Of a stretch of DNA of 64,000 nt, positions 11,190-21,830 are shown one piece after another; positions within the stretch are counted from its first letter, which is position 1, and every line of letters starts with the position of its first letter. Origin of the DNA: Crotalaria pallida (lineage: Eukaryota; Streptophyta; Magnoliopsida; Fabales; Fabaceae). The position numbers were made by a program, and so were the translations under genes. The stretch lies in the NCBI GenBank assembly GCA_037953625.1, contig CM075655.1:22772001-22836000 (forward strand). The letters are read 5' to 3'. Under the pieces are notes generated by a model. The model saw nothing but the letters and a program-made list of their open reading frames with translations. It did no database searches and had not been told where the DNA came from.

Positions 11190-12829
11190 TGTAACACCCC
11201 AAATTTTTAAATCCTGATTAATAAAAAAAAAATTAATTATAAAGGTTTATTTGTAATTAATTATTTTATTAATATCCTTGATTGTTAATGATTTATTATG
11301 TATGAAAAGGATTGGAAAATCATTAACATATGAAAATAATGTTTTTACATAGTAGTCCCTGTTTTAGGACTTAAAAATAATAATGGGAAGATTTTGGATG
11401 AAAAGGAAATAAAAATATTTATTTTTATTATTTTAGCTAAAAGACTCGAGTATTTATGAAAATACTCGAGTATTTTACACAGAGTTGCACTCGTGAGTGC
11501 GTTGGCTGAGTCACCAACTCAGAAACCTCACAAGTTGACACGTTATCAACTCAGGGACACGACCATGGCTTCGTGTCGACCTGCATGAGCGATGGATCTA
11601 AGTATATAAGCTCATGGTGTTGAAGGATCAATCTTTTTTGGTCATTTTTGTTCTGGAATTCGAAGTTAGGGTTCCTGAGTTCTTTGATTCGATTCTCTCT
11701 TGTTCTTGAGAATTGATACACAAATCATACACCAATACAAAGCTCACCTCTAGAGCTTTGTATAGACACCAAAATTGTGAGATGAGAGCTTGAGTGTTTG
11801 AAGAATCGAAGCTCAAAAGTAGGGGTTTGGTTGCTGTCAACTGGTTCTTGGAGCTCACTTTGATCCTCAATTGTGGTAAGCTCATGAACCCTCTTGACTC
11901 CAATTTGGTTTTAATCTCTCATGCATGTTGCAGAGAGTAGATTCTAACCTTTTTCCCCAATTTTTGTGCACGGTTACTCACTCAAACAATATGGTCTTTG
12001 GACTCTGCTCACAATGGTTCTGCTCCTTGGTGGTTGAAGTAGTGTGTGTTAGATTGGGTGGTTGCTGTGTGGCTGCTGTTATTCTTGGGTGTTTTTGAGC
12101 TTGTCTAAGTGTTGTCCAAGGTATGGGAGAAGTCATTCATATTGCTAGGATTATAGATTGTGAATTTAGTTTTGTGTGTGCTATGTGGATTGGACCAAGA
12201 CATGTTTGCTGGACTTGGAGGTTCAGACAATCACTTGGTCACTTAATTTATAACATGATTAATGTCTGAAATGAATTAATGAAATTAAGTTATATGAATT
12301 TATGAGTTTGGTTGAAATGTAATTGACAAATGTGATAAAACATGTCCTTAATGTGGTATGCTTTTGGTAAGCCAATAATGGACTTTGATCAAGTGTGGGG
12401 CAAGTTATAAACATTGCATTTGTGTTGTACAAACTCTGTTTTCATGCTAAATGTGGGTAAATTTAATATTGTTATGTTGAGTTGCATAATATGTGGTTTT
12501 GTGCATAAATGGAAGCATAATTGGATTCTCTGTTATTCGTTGTGATTTTTGTGATGAGACAAGTTTTAAATATGTAAATAAAGTCCATTTGACCATGGGA
12601 TTGAGTTAGAATTACTCAGAATTGAATTTGACATGTCAATTTGTTGAAAATGTGATTTATGTACAATTGGTGCTCAAATTCAATTCTGTGTAATTGGAGA
12701 TGATCTATGTATTTGAACATGTTAGTTATGTGGTATATGAACTTTGTGGATCATTGGATCGAAGTAGAAATGATTAGAATTGAAAATGGTATGTAAAGAC
12801 CAAGTTTTCAGTCTGTACTGTCTGAAAAT

Positions 12830-13160
12830 ACTCGAGTAGTTGGCCTGAAACTCGAGTATTTCGTGGTGCACCAGTGTGGATTTTGGCGCACCAACTTGAG
12901 AATCAGGCTTGGGACTCGAGTATTATCAGATGCAACAAGGGTAAAGTTTGATGAACAACTCGAGTAATGCATGAACTACTCGAGTATTCTGGGTGATGAA
13001 CTACTCGAGTATCTCATGAACTACTCGAGTATATTTATGAAAATCTGAAACTTCATTTTCTGAAAAGACATGAACGACTCGAGTATAATTATGAACTACT
13101 CGAGTAAAAACTGGAAACTAATGAACTACTCGAGTATTATGGAGTATACTCGAGTATTTC
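12830..13160. repeat. CTCGAG palindrome cluster in the Gypsy solo LTR
   Basis: About eleven ACTCGAGTA-type palindromes in 330 bp, often preceded by 'atgaact' and spaced 20-60 bp; two more lie at 11455 and 11465. The same core occurs in the Copia LTRs and in the LTR fragment at 53.9 kb. Confidence 0.9.
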
Positions 13161-14017
13161 TGTTCAGAAATGCCATTTTTAATTCTGAATCATTTTGTTT
13201 ATACTTATGTGATAATAGTCCAAATGATCTAGGACTTAAAAGAGATTGATTGATGATGATATGAAGTTATTGTCTTAATAATACGAGATATTATTAAGTA
13301 GGATATACCAATCAATTCTTTTAAGTTAAGGAATTGCATTCATTCTGGAATTAGGATTGAGAATTAGACTCATACATCATATTGTTCACTTAAATTGAAA
13401 AATTGTAAATGAAATAGGTATGAATATTTTACTTGCATTAGACACTAGCCTAGTGCTATTGAAGATTGCATAAGATGCATGAACAATTATTTGAGATTAA
13501 CCTTTAGACAATTTGGGTCATATGGTATAAGTGGTGAAGTGACCATCATGTTCTCTTTGGATTAGAAATAATCATGTCTGCTTTGAGGATATAGAGAATG
13601 GGATTAATAATTTCATGATCTGGTTATGATATTGAGAAAGGGTTGATAAGCATGATCATGTCTACTTGGTAATCAATGACTTAGGACATAAGACGTTAAT
13701 GACTTTAGGGCATTAGAAAGAGATTATTACCTCAAGATGATAAGTGGAGTAAGTCTAAGGTCTCAATCTAAGAATTGTATGTTGATAGTTATCGATTGAG
13801 CCTACGGGGTAACTAATGCCTGGGAACCTAAGTAGATAATGATTTAAGGAGTATGAACGACAATGCAAGGATGGTGATGCTGTCGATTATGAGGATCAAA
13901 TCCAAATTGTTAGGGTTTGTTACTTCGACTTGGATATGTGAACGTTGGACAAGTGGGATTACCCTGACGTCCATATGTCATGGACTAACTCCGGCAAGGA
14001 GTCATTATCCCTACAAG

Positions 14018-14540
14018 GATTCCGTATAGTACGGTGTGGCCGCTATACGAAGACATGTGGAACGGTGTGGCCGTCATATGTGTGTGATTCCGTATAGAAC
14101 GGTGTGGCTGCTATATGAAGACATGTGGAACGGTGTGGCCGCCATATGTGTGTGATTTTGTATAGTACGGTGTGGCCGCTATACGAAGACATGTGGAACG
14201 GTGTGGCCGCCATATGTGTGTGATTCCATATAGAACGGTGTGGCCGCTATATGAAGGCATGGAACGGTGTGGCCGCCATGTGTATAAGTGCTGATTTATA
14301 TGTGTGTGAAGCATCTCATACATGGTGTACAGGGAATCGTTCAGTGAGGTGCATGCGGGATTGGAAACCATGTAGTACGGTGTGGCCGCTACATGAGACG
14401 GTTGGAACGGTGTGGCCGCCACCGTAGAAATGACAAGGACCTAGAACTGTTGGTGCACAATGGTTTAGGGATCATCCCCTTGTATCATTTTAAGATCGTG
14501 GTCGATGGGGTTCTAGTATAGAACGGTGTGGCCGCTATAC
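14018..14540. repeat. Hairpin array: conserved ACGGTGTGGCCG core with changing stems
   Basis: Four 68-bp units (14018, 14086, 14154, 14222) followed by looser copies near 14372, 14400 and 14515. Each unit holds two hairpins. A near-constant 13-base centre (t/a-ACGGTGTGGCCG, with an inner CGG/CCG pair around TGTGG) sits between arms that differ but still pair: CGTATAG/CTATACG, ACATGTGG/CCATATGT, CATATAG/CTATATG, CATGTAG/CTACATG, GCATGG/CCATGT. About eleven hairpins in all; the one near 14400 needs a bulge. Confidence 0.88.
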
Positions 14541-15106
14541 AGGTTGTGGAAACATCGAGCGCACGATTGCCTATCCCAGAGTGTTGTTTTCTGGAAGAGT
14601 TGATTATGGAGAAATGATTTGAGAGACGTGCATGCATTACATAAAAGATTAATGGTCATAGCTTATATTGTTTAATAAGACCCCTGAGCATGTATTTCTA
14701 TATTGAATTGATATCTGTGATGATTGTGTTTGACCAATCATATAATCTGCTTAGGCGATATGACAAGTGACTTACTCTCATCTACCATGTTTGTGGTGGT
14801 AGGTTCTATCAAAGGACAGGACTGAAGTCACTCCTGTAAGAGTGGAAGTAACTAGAAGGAACAGCCAGGATGACGTCTCGTCATCCAAATCCTTTGCAGA
14901 AGGATCGAGTTGTGAAGACCAATGCTCTGGGTGTAAAAAGGGGTTTTTGGGGATTTGTATTATACATGTTTTACACTCTGAATATTTTGTAAGAGCAATA
15001 TTACTCTATGAAAAAGTATTTTTGGTTTTCACACTCCTTATAGAAAAAGTTTTTGTTAACTCGTATTTTTTTTTCAATGGTCGTAAATTTGGGTTGTTTC
15101 AGAAGC

Positions 15107-15440
15107 GGAATATATCGCCGCCGGTAGTTGTTGTGCTCAACTCTTGTGGATGAAACAACAATTTTCGTATTTTGGTTTAAAATTAGAAAGTGTTCCATTA
15201 AAATGCGATAACACGAGTGCCATCAATCTAACTAAGAATCCGGTATATCACTCAAGGACTAAACACATTGAAATTAGACATCATTTCCTAAGGGATCATG
15301 TTCAAAAGGGTGATTGCACAATTGAATTTGTAAGTACCACAAATCAATTAGCGGACATTTTTACAAAACCTTTGCCAAGGGATACCTTCTATCATATAAG
15401 AAGGGAACTTGGTATTTTAGAGGAGTCAAGTATAAACTAA
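15107..15440 (+). pseudogene. pol: Copia Pol, second part (RNase H end)
   Basis: Continuation of the RNase H domain after the inserted solo LTR. It begins EYIAAGSCC, then the CDNTSAINL and SRTKHIEIRHHF motifs, and ends FTKPLPRD...LGI before a stop at 15438-15440. The first five bases after the insertion (15102-15106, GAAGC) are the target duplication. The frame joins exactly with the first part, so pol was complete when the Gypsy LTR landed. Confidence 0.93.
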
Positions 15441-16642
15441 TTGATTTGTGCCATTTGAAAATCACCAAGTGTGTCTAACTTTAGTGTGTGGTGATACTTG
15501 TTTGAAATTACCTTGAAGATGTTATAAATTTGTATCTTTAATTGTGTGTGATCATGTCTCCTATCTATTGGTTTCATTAAATGTGATTGATTTTGTGCTT
15601 TTGTGTTTCAAAACTGAGTTTTTCTGCATATCTGATAAAAACACTCGAGTGATTTTAATTCAAAATTAAATCAGTTTTAATTGGAAAAGTTTTTGAGCAG
15701 GTCTAATGCAAAACACGCGAGTCTTTTATAAAAGACTCGAGTCTTTTGGGCCAACACTCGAGTGAATCACATTTCACTCGAGTGAATTAAAAGTTTCTGA
15801 AAATCCCTCTTTCGGCCAACACACGAGTGAATTCGTTTTCACGCGAGTGTTCTTCAGAATTTCTGAAAAACACGCGAGTGCTTTAAAAGTCACTCGAGTG
15901 AATTCATCAGTTATAGGCTGCTGCTGCGATTTTTTTTTTTTTTTGCTCGAACCTCTCTCTCTCTACTCGCATTTTTTCTCTGCTCTCTCACCTCCATCTT
16001 CACAAATTTCACCAAAAACCAAAATTTCTTTCATATTTCAACTCTATTTCATCTTCTAAACTCATTTCTACTCCTATTTCACATCAAATTCAAGTTTTTA
16101 AGCATCAAATTCATCATTCCCTTTCCAAAACCCTAACTCCCCAAAAACCCCAATTTCTCAAAATTTCTTCTAGTTTTCACTTGTAAGTGCAAATGGCTTC
16201 ATCTTCGGACAATAGAAGAAAAGGGAAAAAGCCAAGAAAAGGGAAAAGGGAAAAAGCCATTAATCATGTTTTCTTCATGGTTTTCATGTTCTTTAAAGTT
16301 TTTTTTATTGCTTCATAGTCATATTTTGCTTCTTATTTACTCTTAAGGGAAAGTTTTCTTATTGGTATCCTTCATTCTCCACCTTTGTTTCCAAAATGTT
16401 ATTTTTTTTATCATGACAAAAAGGGGGAGAAAGGAGATTAAAGAGAAAAGAGCATATTTTTTTCCGCTTTCTTGTGTACACTCTGATGATATATGCTCTT
16501 ACTCTGATACCAATGAGCACTTGATTATGATTATTATTGTATTACGTTGTGCTTGGCATTTTCTGGATTGTACAGGTTAAAAAGGTTCCTAGATTGAGGG
16601 GGAGCTCTCAAGTGCTAGAGGTTTAATTATTTTGTCATCATC
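15441..16642 (+). other. Long 3' non-coding region of the Copia element with palindrome cluster
   Basis: About 1.2 kb between pol and the PPT, where SIRE-type elements often carry an env-like gene. Here no long frame is found. 15640-15905 contains five CTCGAG palindromes plus CGCGAG variants, in the same CACTCGAGTG context as the LTR clusters. The T-rich and CT-rich stretch at 15925-16150 resembles a leader. A short frame at 16193 is listed separately. Confidence 0.7.
16193..16318 (+). CDS. 41-aa ORF in the env position, probably truncated
   Basis: ATG at 16193 in a good context (aaatggct) opens a 41-aa frame: a basic start (MASSSDNRRKGKKP) then a hydrophobic end (FFMVFMFFKVFFIAS). It lies where SIRE/Maximus elements may encode an env-like protein. 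An AG-rich block (about 16215-16260) repeats itself, and a deletion may have removed the rest. Coding status is doubtful; it could be the start of a lost longer gene or chance. Confidence 0.25.
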   Translation: MASSSDNRRKGKKPRKGKREKAINHVFFMVFMFFKVFFIAS

Positions 16643-16656
16643 AAAAAGGGGGAGAT
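16643..16656 (+). other. Polypurine tract of the Copia element
   Basis: AAAAAGGGGGAGAT directly before the 3' LTR; primes plus-strand DNA synthesis in this element class. Confidence 0.9.
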
Positions 16657-18218
16657 TGTAAAATCAAATCTCCGATTAAGGTGGATTAATTTTGATGATG
16701 ACAATGTAATTAAATTATGGACTTAATTTGAAGAATGCAAGCCCAACAATAAAGAAGATCAAGTGCTTAGTTTATTTATTCATTCTCATTTATTCTTATT
16801 GTATTTTATTTTATTTATGAGAGTGGGTAGTTTAGGTTTTTATTCTCACATAAGGTCAAATAATAATCATGCATGAAAGGTTGAGATTAAAATCAATTAG
16901 ACTTGGGAAGAGAATTGAAAACAATGTTAGAAAAACTTAATTTTTCCAACATTGAGCAATTCACTCGAGTGATTCTCAATTCACTCGAGTGATTTATGAA
17001 TTTTCAGTAATATAGCCGTTGGATAAAGTAAAAAGGCAACACTATCAGAGTTGACCAAAAACACTCGAGTGTTTCCAAAAAGACTCGAGTGATTTAGGTC
17101 TGTCAGCAAATTTTTTAAACGTTAGAAGAGGACAAAAAGCAAGAATAACTTTTTTTTCCTTCCCTTTTGTCCCCTCACTTATATTCTGAATAGTGGCCAT
17201 TATCCAAGTGAATAAGCTTACATTCTATCATTGATTCTCTCTCTCAAGTGTTAAAATCATTTTCTCTCTCTAAACTCAACCAAGCATTCATCTTTATTAT
17301 TTGTCTTAGTGAGTTAAGAGAGTGTGCTTCATTTGTAAGAGAATTATTTGTTGTAAAATTCTCAAACACTCAAACACTTTAGCTTGATTAGAAAATCTTG
17401 GTGAGGTATCCAAGTACTTGGTGAGGTATCCAAGTTCTCAAGCCTTGGGAGGTTCTCAAGCACAAAGACTAAGAGGATTCTTAGCTTGGTGGGCTCTTGG
17501 AGGTTCCAAGGAGCTTAAGAAGAAGGGACTATTCATCACCAAATCAAGTTGGGGTAGAAATTTCAAGAGTTTGGTACACTCTTGAAAAGGGTTAGGATTG
17601 AGTGAGGAATCTCAATTTATCCTTGTAATTTCTAACAATTTGATTACTAGTAGAAACTCCTAAGTTGATTTAGGGGACTGGATTAGCACTCTATATTGAG
17701 TGTGAACCAGGATAAAATTGGTGTTGTCTCTCTCTTTTATAGCTTTCTTAGTTTTCAAGTAAAACCAAACCCTAAGTTCTCTAGAAAGGGGCTTTTATAA
17801 TTCTAGTAGCAATTGGTTGCAATTAACTTGTTTTCAACTTGTTTTAACTTAGTTTAATTGCCCTCTACTTTGATTTATATCTGCCCTGGATTAGTCTTTA
17901 AGAAATTGAATCATTTTGCTGAATTTCTCTGAAACTGCTCCTTTCTGATCTGCATAAAACACTCGAGTGTTTTACAATTCACTCGAGTATTTCGTGGAAT
18001 TTCACTCGAGTGTTCTTCATTTTCACGCGAGTGTTTTTCAGGTTTTCTGAAAAACTCGCGAGTGTTTTTAAATTCACTCGAGTAAATTGCCCAGTTTCAG
18101 AAAAACAAGCTTTTGATCAATTATCTTTTAATTGCACCGAAAATTAGTTACTGTTGCTTCCATATTACTATTCACCCCCCCTCTAGTAATTGCTAAGCCC
18201 GCTTGTTGGTTTCCAACA
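16657..18218 (+). repeat. 3' LTR of the SIRE-like Copia element
   Basis: 1562 bp, nearly identical to 5063-6591. Keeps the 'ttaggggactggattagcactc' type segment that the 5' LTR has lost. Same two CTCGAG clusters (about 16976-17095 and 17960-18085). Ends TTTCCAACA, followed by the ATTTT target repeat at 18219-18223. Confidence 0.93.
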
Positions 18219-18299
18219 ATTTTACCCCAAAGAAAGTGAAACATCATTGACATTTTACCAATCAAAGTATAATATACATTGGAAAATGTAAATCTCGAC

Positions 18300-18870
18300 T
18301 AGGCATGGCAACAGGTCGGATTTGTAGCGGGTTTTGACAATACCAATCTCACACCCATCAAGAGCGGGGCAGATTCGGGTGCGGGTTTAAGGAGAACGGG
18401 TATGAAAAAGTGAAACCCAAACTCATCCCTATTAGGTTCGGGAAAACTTGTGGGTAACCCGTCCAATTATTTTTTATAATTATTTTTTATCGTATTAAAC
18501 AAAAATCACATCTAAAATACATTATAATTCAAATAATATATAATAATACACATCAAATTATTATAAAAGAAAATAAACGCCAAACTTTAAAAAATATCTA
18601 AAAACTAAGAATTAAATCATGGTTTTAGTTAAATATGTTAGTTTGACTTTACCATTTAACTATAATTAAAATTGTTATTTAAATTGTATATCATAGCGGG
18701 TTTGGGAGTAGGGGCGAGTACTTAAACTACCAGACCCACCCCATTCCCATCTTTTTAAAGCGAATTTCAGTTTCGAATTTTTCCAAACTCAATCAGAGCA
18801 GGTTTTCCTCACCAAAATCGAGTCGATTTCAAGCGGGTACTCGTGGGTGTGGATTTTATTGTCATCCCTA
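18300..18870. mobile_element. hAT-like non-autonomous DNA element with 8-bp target duplication
   Basis: Terminal inverted repeats TAGGCATGGCA (18300) and the complement of TAGGGATGACA (ending 18870). The flanking 8 bp, ATCTCGAC (18292-18299) and ATTTCGAC (18871-18878), match at 7 of 8 positions, as expected for hAT. The interior is rich in GGG/CCC words near both ends ('gcgggttt', 'gcgggtac') and AT-rich in the middle. No transposase frame. TIR sequence and 8-bp duplication both support hAT. Confidence 0.78.
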
Positions 18871-19104
18871 ATTTCGACTAGAAAATGCGGATTCCTACGA
18901 CCGGAAGAAGGAATCTTCGACAAAATCAAAGGTAAAGGCAAAACTCACTTCGGTGATCTAATTTGCTCCCCCTTAAGTTTATATACCACACGCGAAGTAT
19001 AGAAGGGCTCGTTCTAATTTGCTCCCCCTTAAGTTTTTGTTAAAATATTCCTCCTATATTTAAATTGGTAACCGGTGATTTTCTACCGGTAAATAAAACT
19101 ATTA

Positions 19105-20029
19105 TACGTCTTAGCTGAGACGTATAACTTTAGTTGCAACTTGATCCAATCGAATACCCTGCGTTTCAACTAAGACGTATGGATTAATTTTTTTAAACAC
19201 CCTACATCTCACCTCAGACGTTGGGGTAATTTTTTTACAGACCATACGTCTAAGCTAAGACGTATGAGCATTTTTATTTGAAACACACTACGTCTTAGCA
19301 TGGACGTAGGTATTAAATTTTTTTTTAAAAGCACCTTACGTCTCATTTAAGACGTATGGGTCAATATTTTTTTTATTTTTTTAATGCAGATTTATTCATA
19401 ATATTTTTTAATATAGATTTTTAATACATATTTATTAAAAAAATATAACCCCTACGTCTTAGTTGAGACGTCAGACTTCTTTAAAAGAATGAATTAAATT
19501 TAAATTTAACCCCTACGTCTCAGTTAAGACGTAGGAGCTAAATGTTTTAAAAACACCTTACGTCTCAGCTCAGACGTAAGGATGAAAACTTTTTTCATTC
19601 ATACAACTTGGACACCGCTTTGATTTCTTCCGTATGCTATTACGTCAATGCTAGGACGTAGTGGGAGCTTCCAAGACCGTGTATGCATCGTTCATTCATA
19701 TTCCAAATCAATTGGTTTTCACCAAAATCAGTATTCCTTCTTTTTTAGTACTTAATATAATATAATGTGTGTATAGATTAAAAATCAGTATTCCTTCCTA
19801 CGTCTCAACCAAGAAGTAAGTATTAATTTTTAGCTTTTACGTTTTAACCAAGATGTAGCTTTTGTATATAATTTTAACACCTACGTCTAAGCTTTGACGT
19901 AGGTATTAATTTTTTTTAAACCCCTAAGTCTCAACCAAGACGTAAGTATTAATTTTTAACTCTTCCGTCTCAATCAAGACGTATCTTTTGTATATAATTT
20001 TAACACCTACGTCTAAGCTTTTACGTAGG
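19105..20029. repeat. Array of ACGTC dyads (TACGTCT...AGACGTA), block 1
   Basis: About sixteen 20-22-bp dyads of the form TACGTCTCAACTAAGACGTA, spaced 40-60 bp, with T-rich spacers such as 'attaatttttt'. The last part has a higher-order period near 125 bp ('cttttgtatataattttaacac' type spacer repeated). This resembles the subterminal repeats of plant CACTA transposons, but I find no CACTA terminus. Confidence 0.8.
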
Positions 20030-20700
20030 TATTAATTTTTTTTTAAACCCCTATTAAACTAACATAGATACAATGAAGGCTGCCTCATTCTTAAGGTTGA
20101 AGGTCAACATCAATTTTTGTTTGAAGAAGATGAAGTTAAGTTTTTAAGTATCTTGACATCGATGCAAGAAATTCCAAAAATAGGAACAAGGATTTATTCA
20201 TTAATCAAAATGACATCAAGGATATACAAATTACCTTCTACAATGATATGAAGGTGAAAATCAAAGAGAAATGTAAAGTTCTAATTCTTAAAAAAGAAAA
20301 TATTATGCTGAATTTGATGGAAAGTTTACATGTAGAAATTTGAGCGATGAAAGCGGCTTGGAATCAAGTAAATTTGAAGAATGAAGAAGGTATGTTAGTT
20401 TATGATCCTAAGGGTGAGTCTTATGAAGTTGATATATTTCTTCAATGTAATGAAATTATTATCTTTAAATTAAAGTTATGTTATTTCCCTCTTCACTATA
20501 TCTCAATTTCAACCATTCTCCTCATAGAAATTTATGAGGCAAAGTTGATGAATTATTATACAACTTTGTTCTGTCTTTGTGTAAACATTAAGTAACAAGA
20601 ATATACTATAAATAGACAGACAAAGTATGATAACCTAGAAGCTAAGTCTCCATGAATCTACTTTAAATAAATAACCAAGTAATATAGGTATTTTTTTTAG
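20030..20700. other. Region between dyad arrays, no gene recognised
   Basis: AT-rich. 20070-20595 has some coding-like composition (lysine/glutamate-rich plus-strand reading; an 82-aa frame at 20347-20595), but I recognise no domain. It could be captured or decayed transposon sequence. Confidence 0.4.
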
Positions 20701-20977
20701 GAGTAATATGTCAGATTAGTCCCTGACTTTGTAAACGTCGGTCAAGTTAGTCCCTGACTTTATCGAAATAGCAATTTAGTCCCTGAGATATCATTTTAAT
20801 TCACATACGTCCCTATCTTTATCCCATTTTAAAGCAAATACATCCCTGCGATAGTGACGGCAGGGACTAACTTAATCGACGTTCTCCTATCTCAGGGACT
20901 AAATTGCTATTTCGATAAAGTCAGGGACTAACTTGACCGACGTTGACAAAGTCAGGGACTAATCTGACATATTACTC
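20701..20977. mobile_element. MITE with long terminal inverted repeats (277 bp)
   Basis: The ends are perfect inverse copies over at least 30 bp: GAGTAATATGTCAGATTAG at 20701 and CTAATCTGACATATTACTC ending at 20977. Inner 'gtccctgac' / 'gtcaggga' pairs extend the fold almost to the centre. T-rich flanks (TTTTTTTA) occur on both sides, a possible target duplication. No coding sequence. Confidence 0.85.
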
Positions 20978-20988
20978 TTTTTTTTAGG

Positions 20989-21279
20989 CTTTTTTATGAA
21001 ATTAGTCCCTATAAATATTGGTTGTTCTGAAATGAGTCCCTAAACTTTATTTTTTTTCGTTTTGGTCCCCAAACACTATTTACGTTTCGAAGTTGGTTCC
21101 TGTAAATATTGTTCATTCTGAAATGAGTCCCTAAACATTTTTTGTTTTTATCGTTTTGGTCCCCAAATCGATAACGTAAAAAGTGTTTGGGGACCAAAAC
21201 GAAAAAAAATAAAGTTTAGGGACTCATTTCAGAACGACCAATATTTACAGGGACCAATTTCATAAAAAAAAAAACCTTT
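20989..21279. mobile_element. Second MITE with long inverted repeats
   Basis: Left arm 'tttatgaaattagtcc...ctaaactttattttttttcg' inversely matches the right arm ending 'gggaccaatttcataaa'. The left arm is partly duplicated internally (about 21088-21165). It lies 12 bp from the previous MITE. No coding sequence. Confidence 0.8.
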
Positions 21280-21509
21280 TTTTTATAAGCAAATAAAGAT
21301 TTTATTCAACACAAGGGAATTATTAAGCATCATAGTACACATGAACTCCATCTTCTATGAAGGATGGTTTGAACATGGATACACAATAAACCATCCAAGA
21401 GTGAAATACGTGAGTAATATAGGTACTATTGGGCACCAAGTAATATAGATTCTCTACTCTTTCTTCTATTGACATAATTAAATAAAAAAAAACTAATGCA
21501 TTATTATTA

Positions 21510-21830
21510 TACGTCTCAACCAAGACGTAAGTATTAATTTTTAACCCTTCCGTGTCAACCAAGACGTAGCTTTTGTATATAATTTTAACACCTATGTCTA
21601 AACTTTGACGTAGGTATTAATTTTTTTTTTAAACCCCTACGTCTCAACTAAGACGTCACAGAGTTTGTATAGTAAATTTGAAGTTCTTACGTCTTCTCAG
21701 AGGCCAGTACGTTTTCTCAAAGGCCAGTACGTCTTGTTTGTGACGTATGGTTGAAGTTCAAATTTTTAGCCCTTATGTCTCAACTAAGACGTAGCTTTTG
21801 TATATAATTTTAACACCTACGTCTAAGTGT
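21510..21830. repeat. Array of ACGTC dyads, block 2
   Basis: About seven further dyads identical in type and spacer to the end of block 1, in the same direct order ('aacccttccgt...cttttgtatataattttaacacct...'). This block looks like a duplicated continuation of block 1. It stops abruptly at 21830 within a dyad. Confidence 0.8.

Larger units (their letters stand above)
11190..15101 (+). mobile_element. Ty3/gypsy solo LTR (3912 bp) inserted in Copia pol
   Basis: Starts TGTAACACCCC, ends GGGTTGTTTCA, and is flanked by the 5-bp target duplication GAAGC (11185-11189 and 15102-15106). The start matches plant chromovirus-type Gypsy LTRs. No gag, pol, PBS or PPT lies inside, so it is a solo LTR left by LTR-LTR recombination, or one very long LTR. 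It contains a CTCGAG cluster (12830-13160) and a hairpin array with a 68-bp period (14018-14540). A related but distinct LTR lies at 53726-56168. Confidence 0.9.
5063..18218 (+). mobile_element. Near-complete SIRE/Maximus-type Ty1/copia retrotransposon
   Basis: LTRs at 5063-6591 and 16657-18218, PBS at 6594, gag, pol in the order PR-INT-RT-RH, a long 3' non-coding region and a purine-rich tract at 16643. Both outer flanks carry the same 5-bp direct repeat, ATTTT (5058-5062 and 18219-18223), so this is a clean insertion. Large LTRs, two zinc knuckles in gag, and a long region after pol fit the SIRE/Maximus lineage. The LTRs differ mainly by short indels, so insertion is fairly recent. A Gypsy solo LTR (11190-15101) later split pol, and RT has an active-site change, so this copy is dead. 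Confidence 0.93.

Noticed and set aside
14018..14540. CRISPR-like regularly spaced repeats
   Set aside because: Plant nuclear context; units are contiguous 68-bp tandem copies with hairpins, without unique spacers or cas genes.
14842..15153. 103-aa frame across the solo LTR end
   Set aside because: It runs across the LTR/RNase H junction out of the RNase H frame; chance.
16362..16580. 72-aa frame before the Copia PPT
   Set aside because: Overlaps the purine-rich 3' region ('acaaaaagggggag'), no domain, no homolog I recognise.
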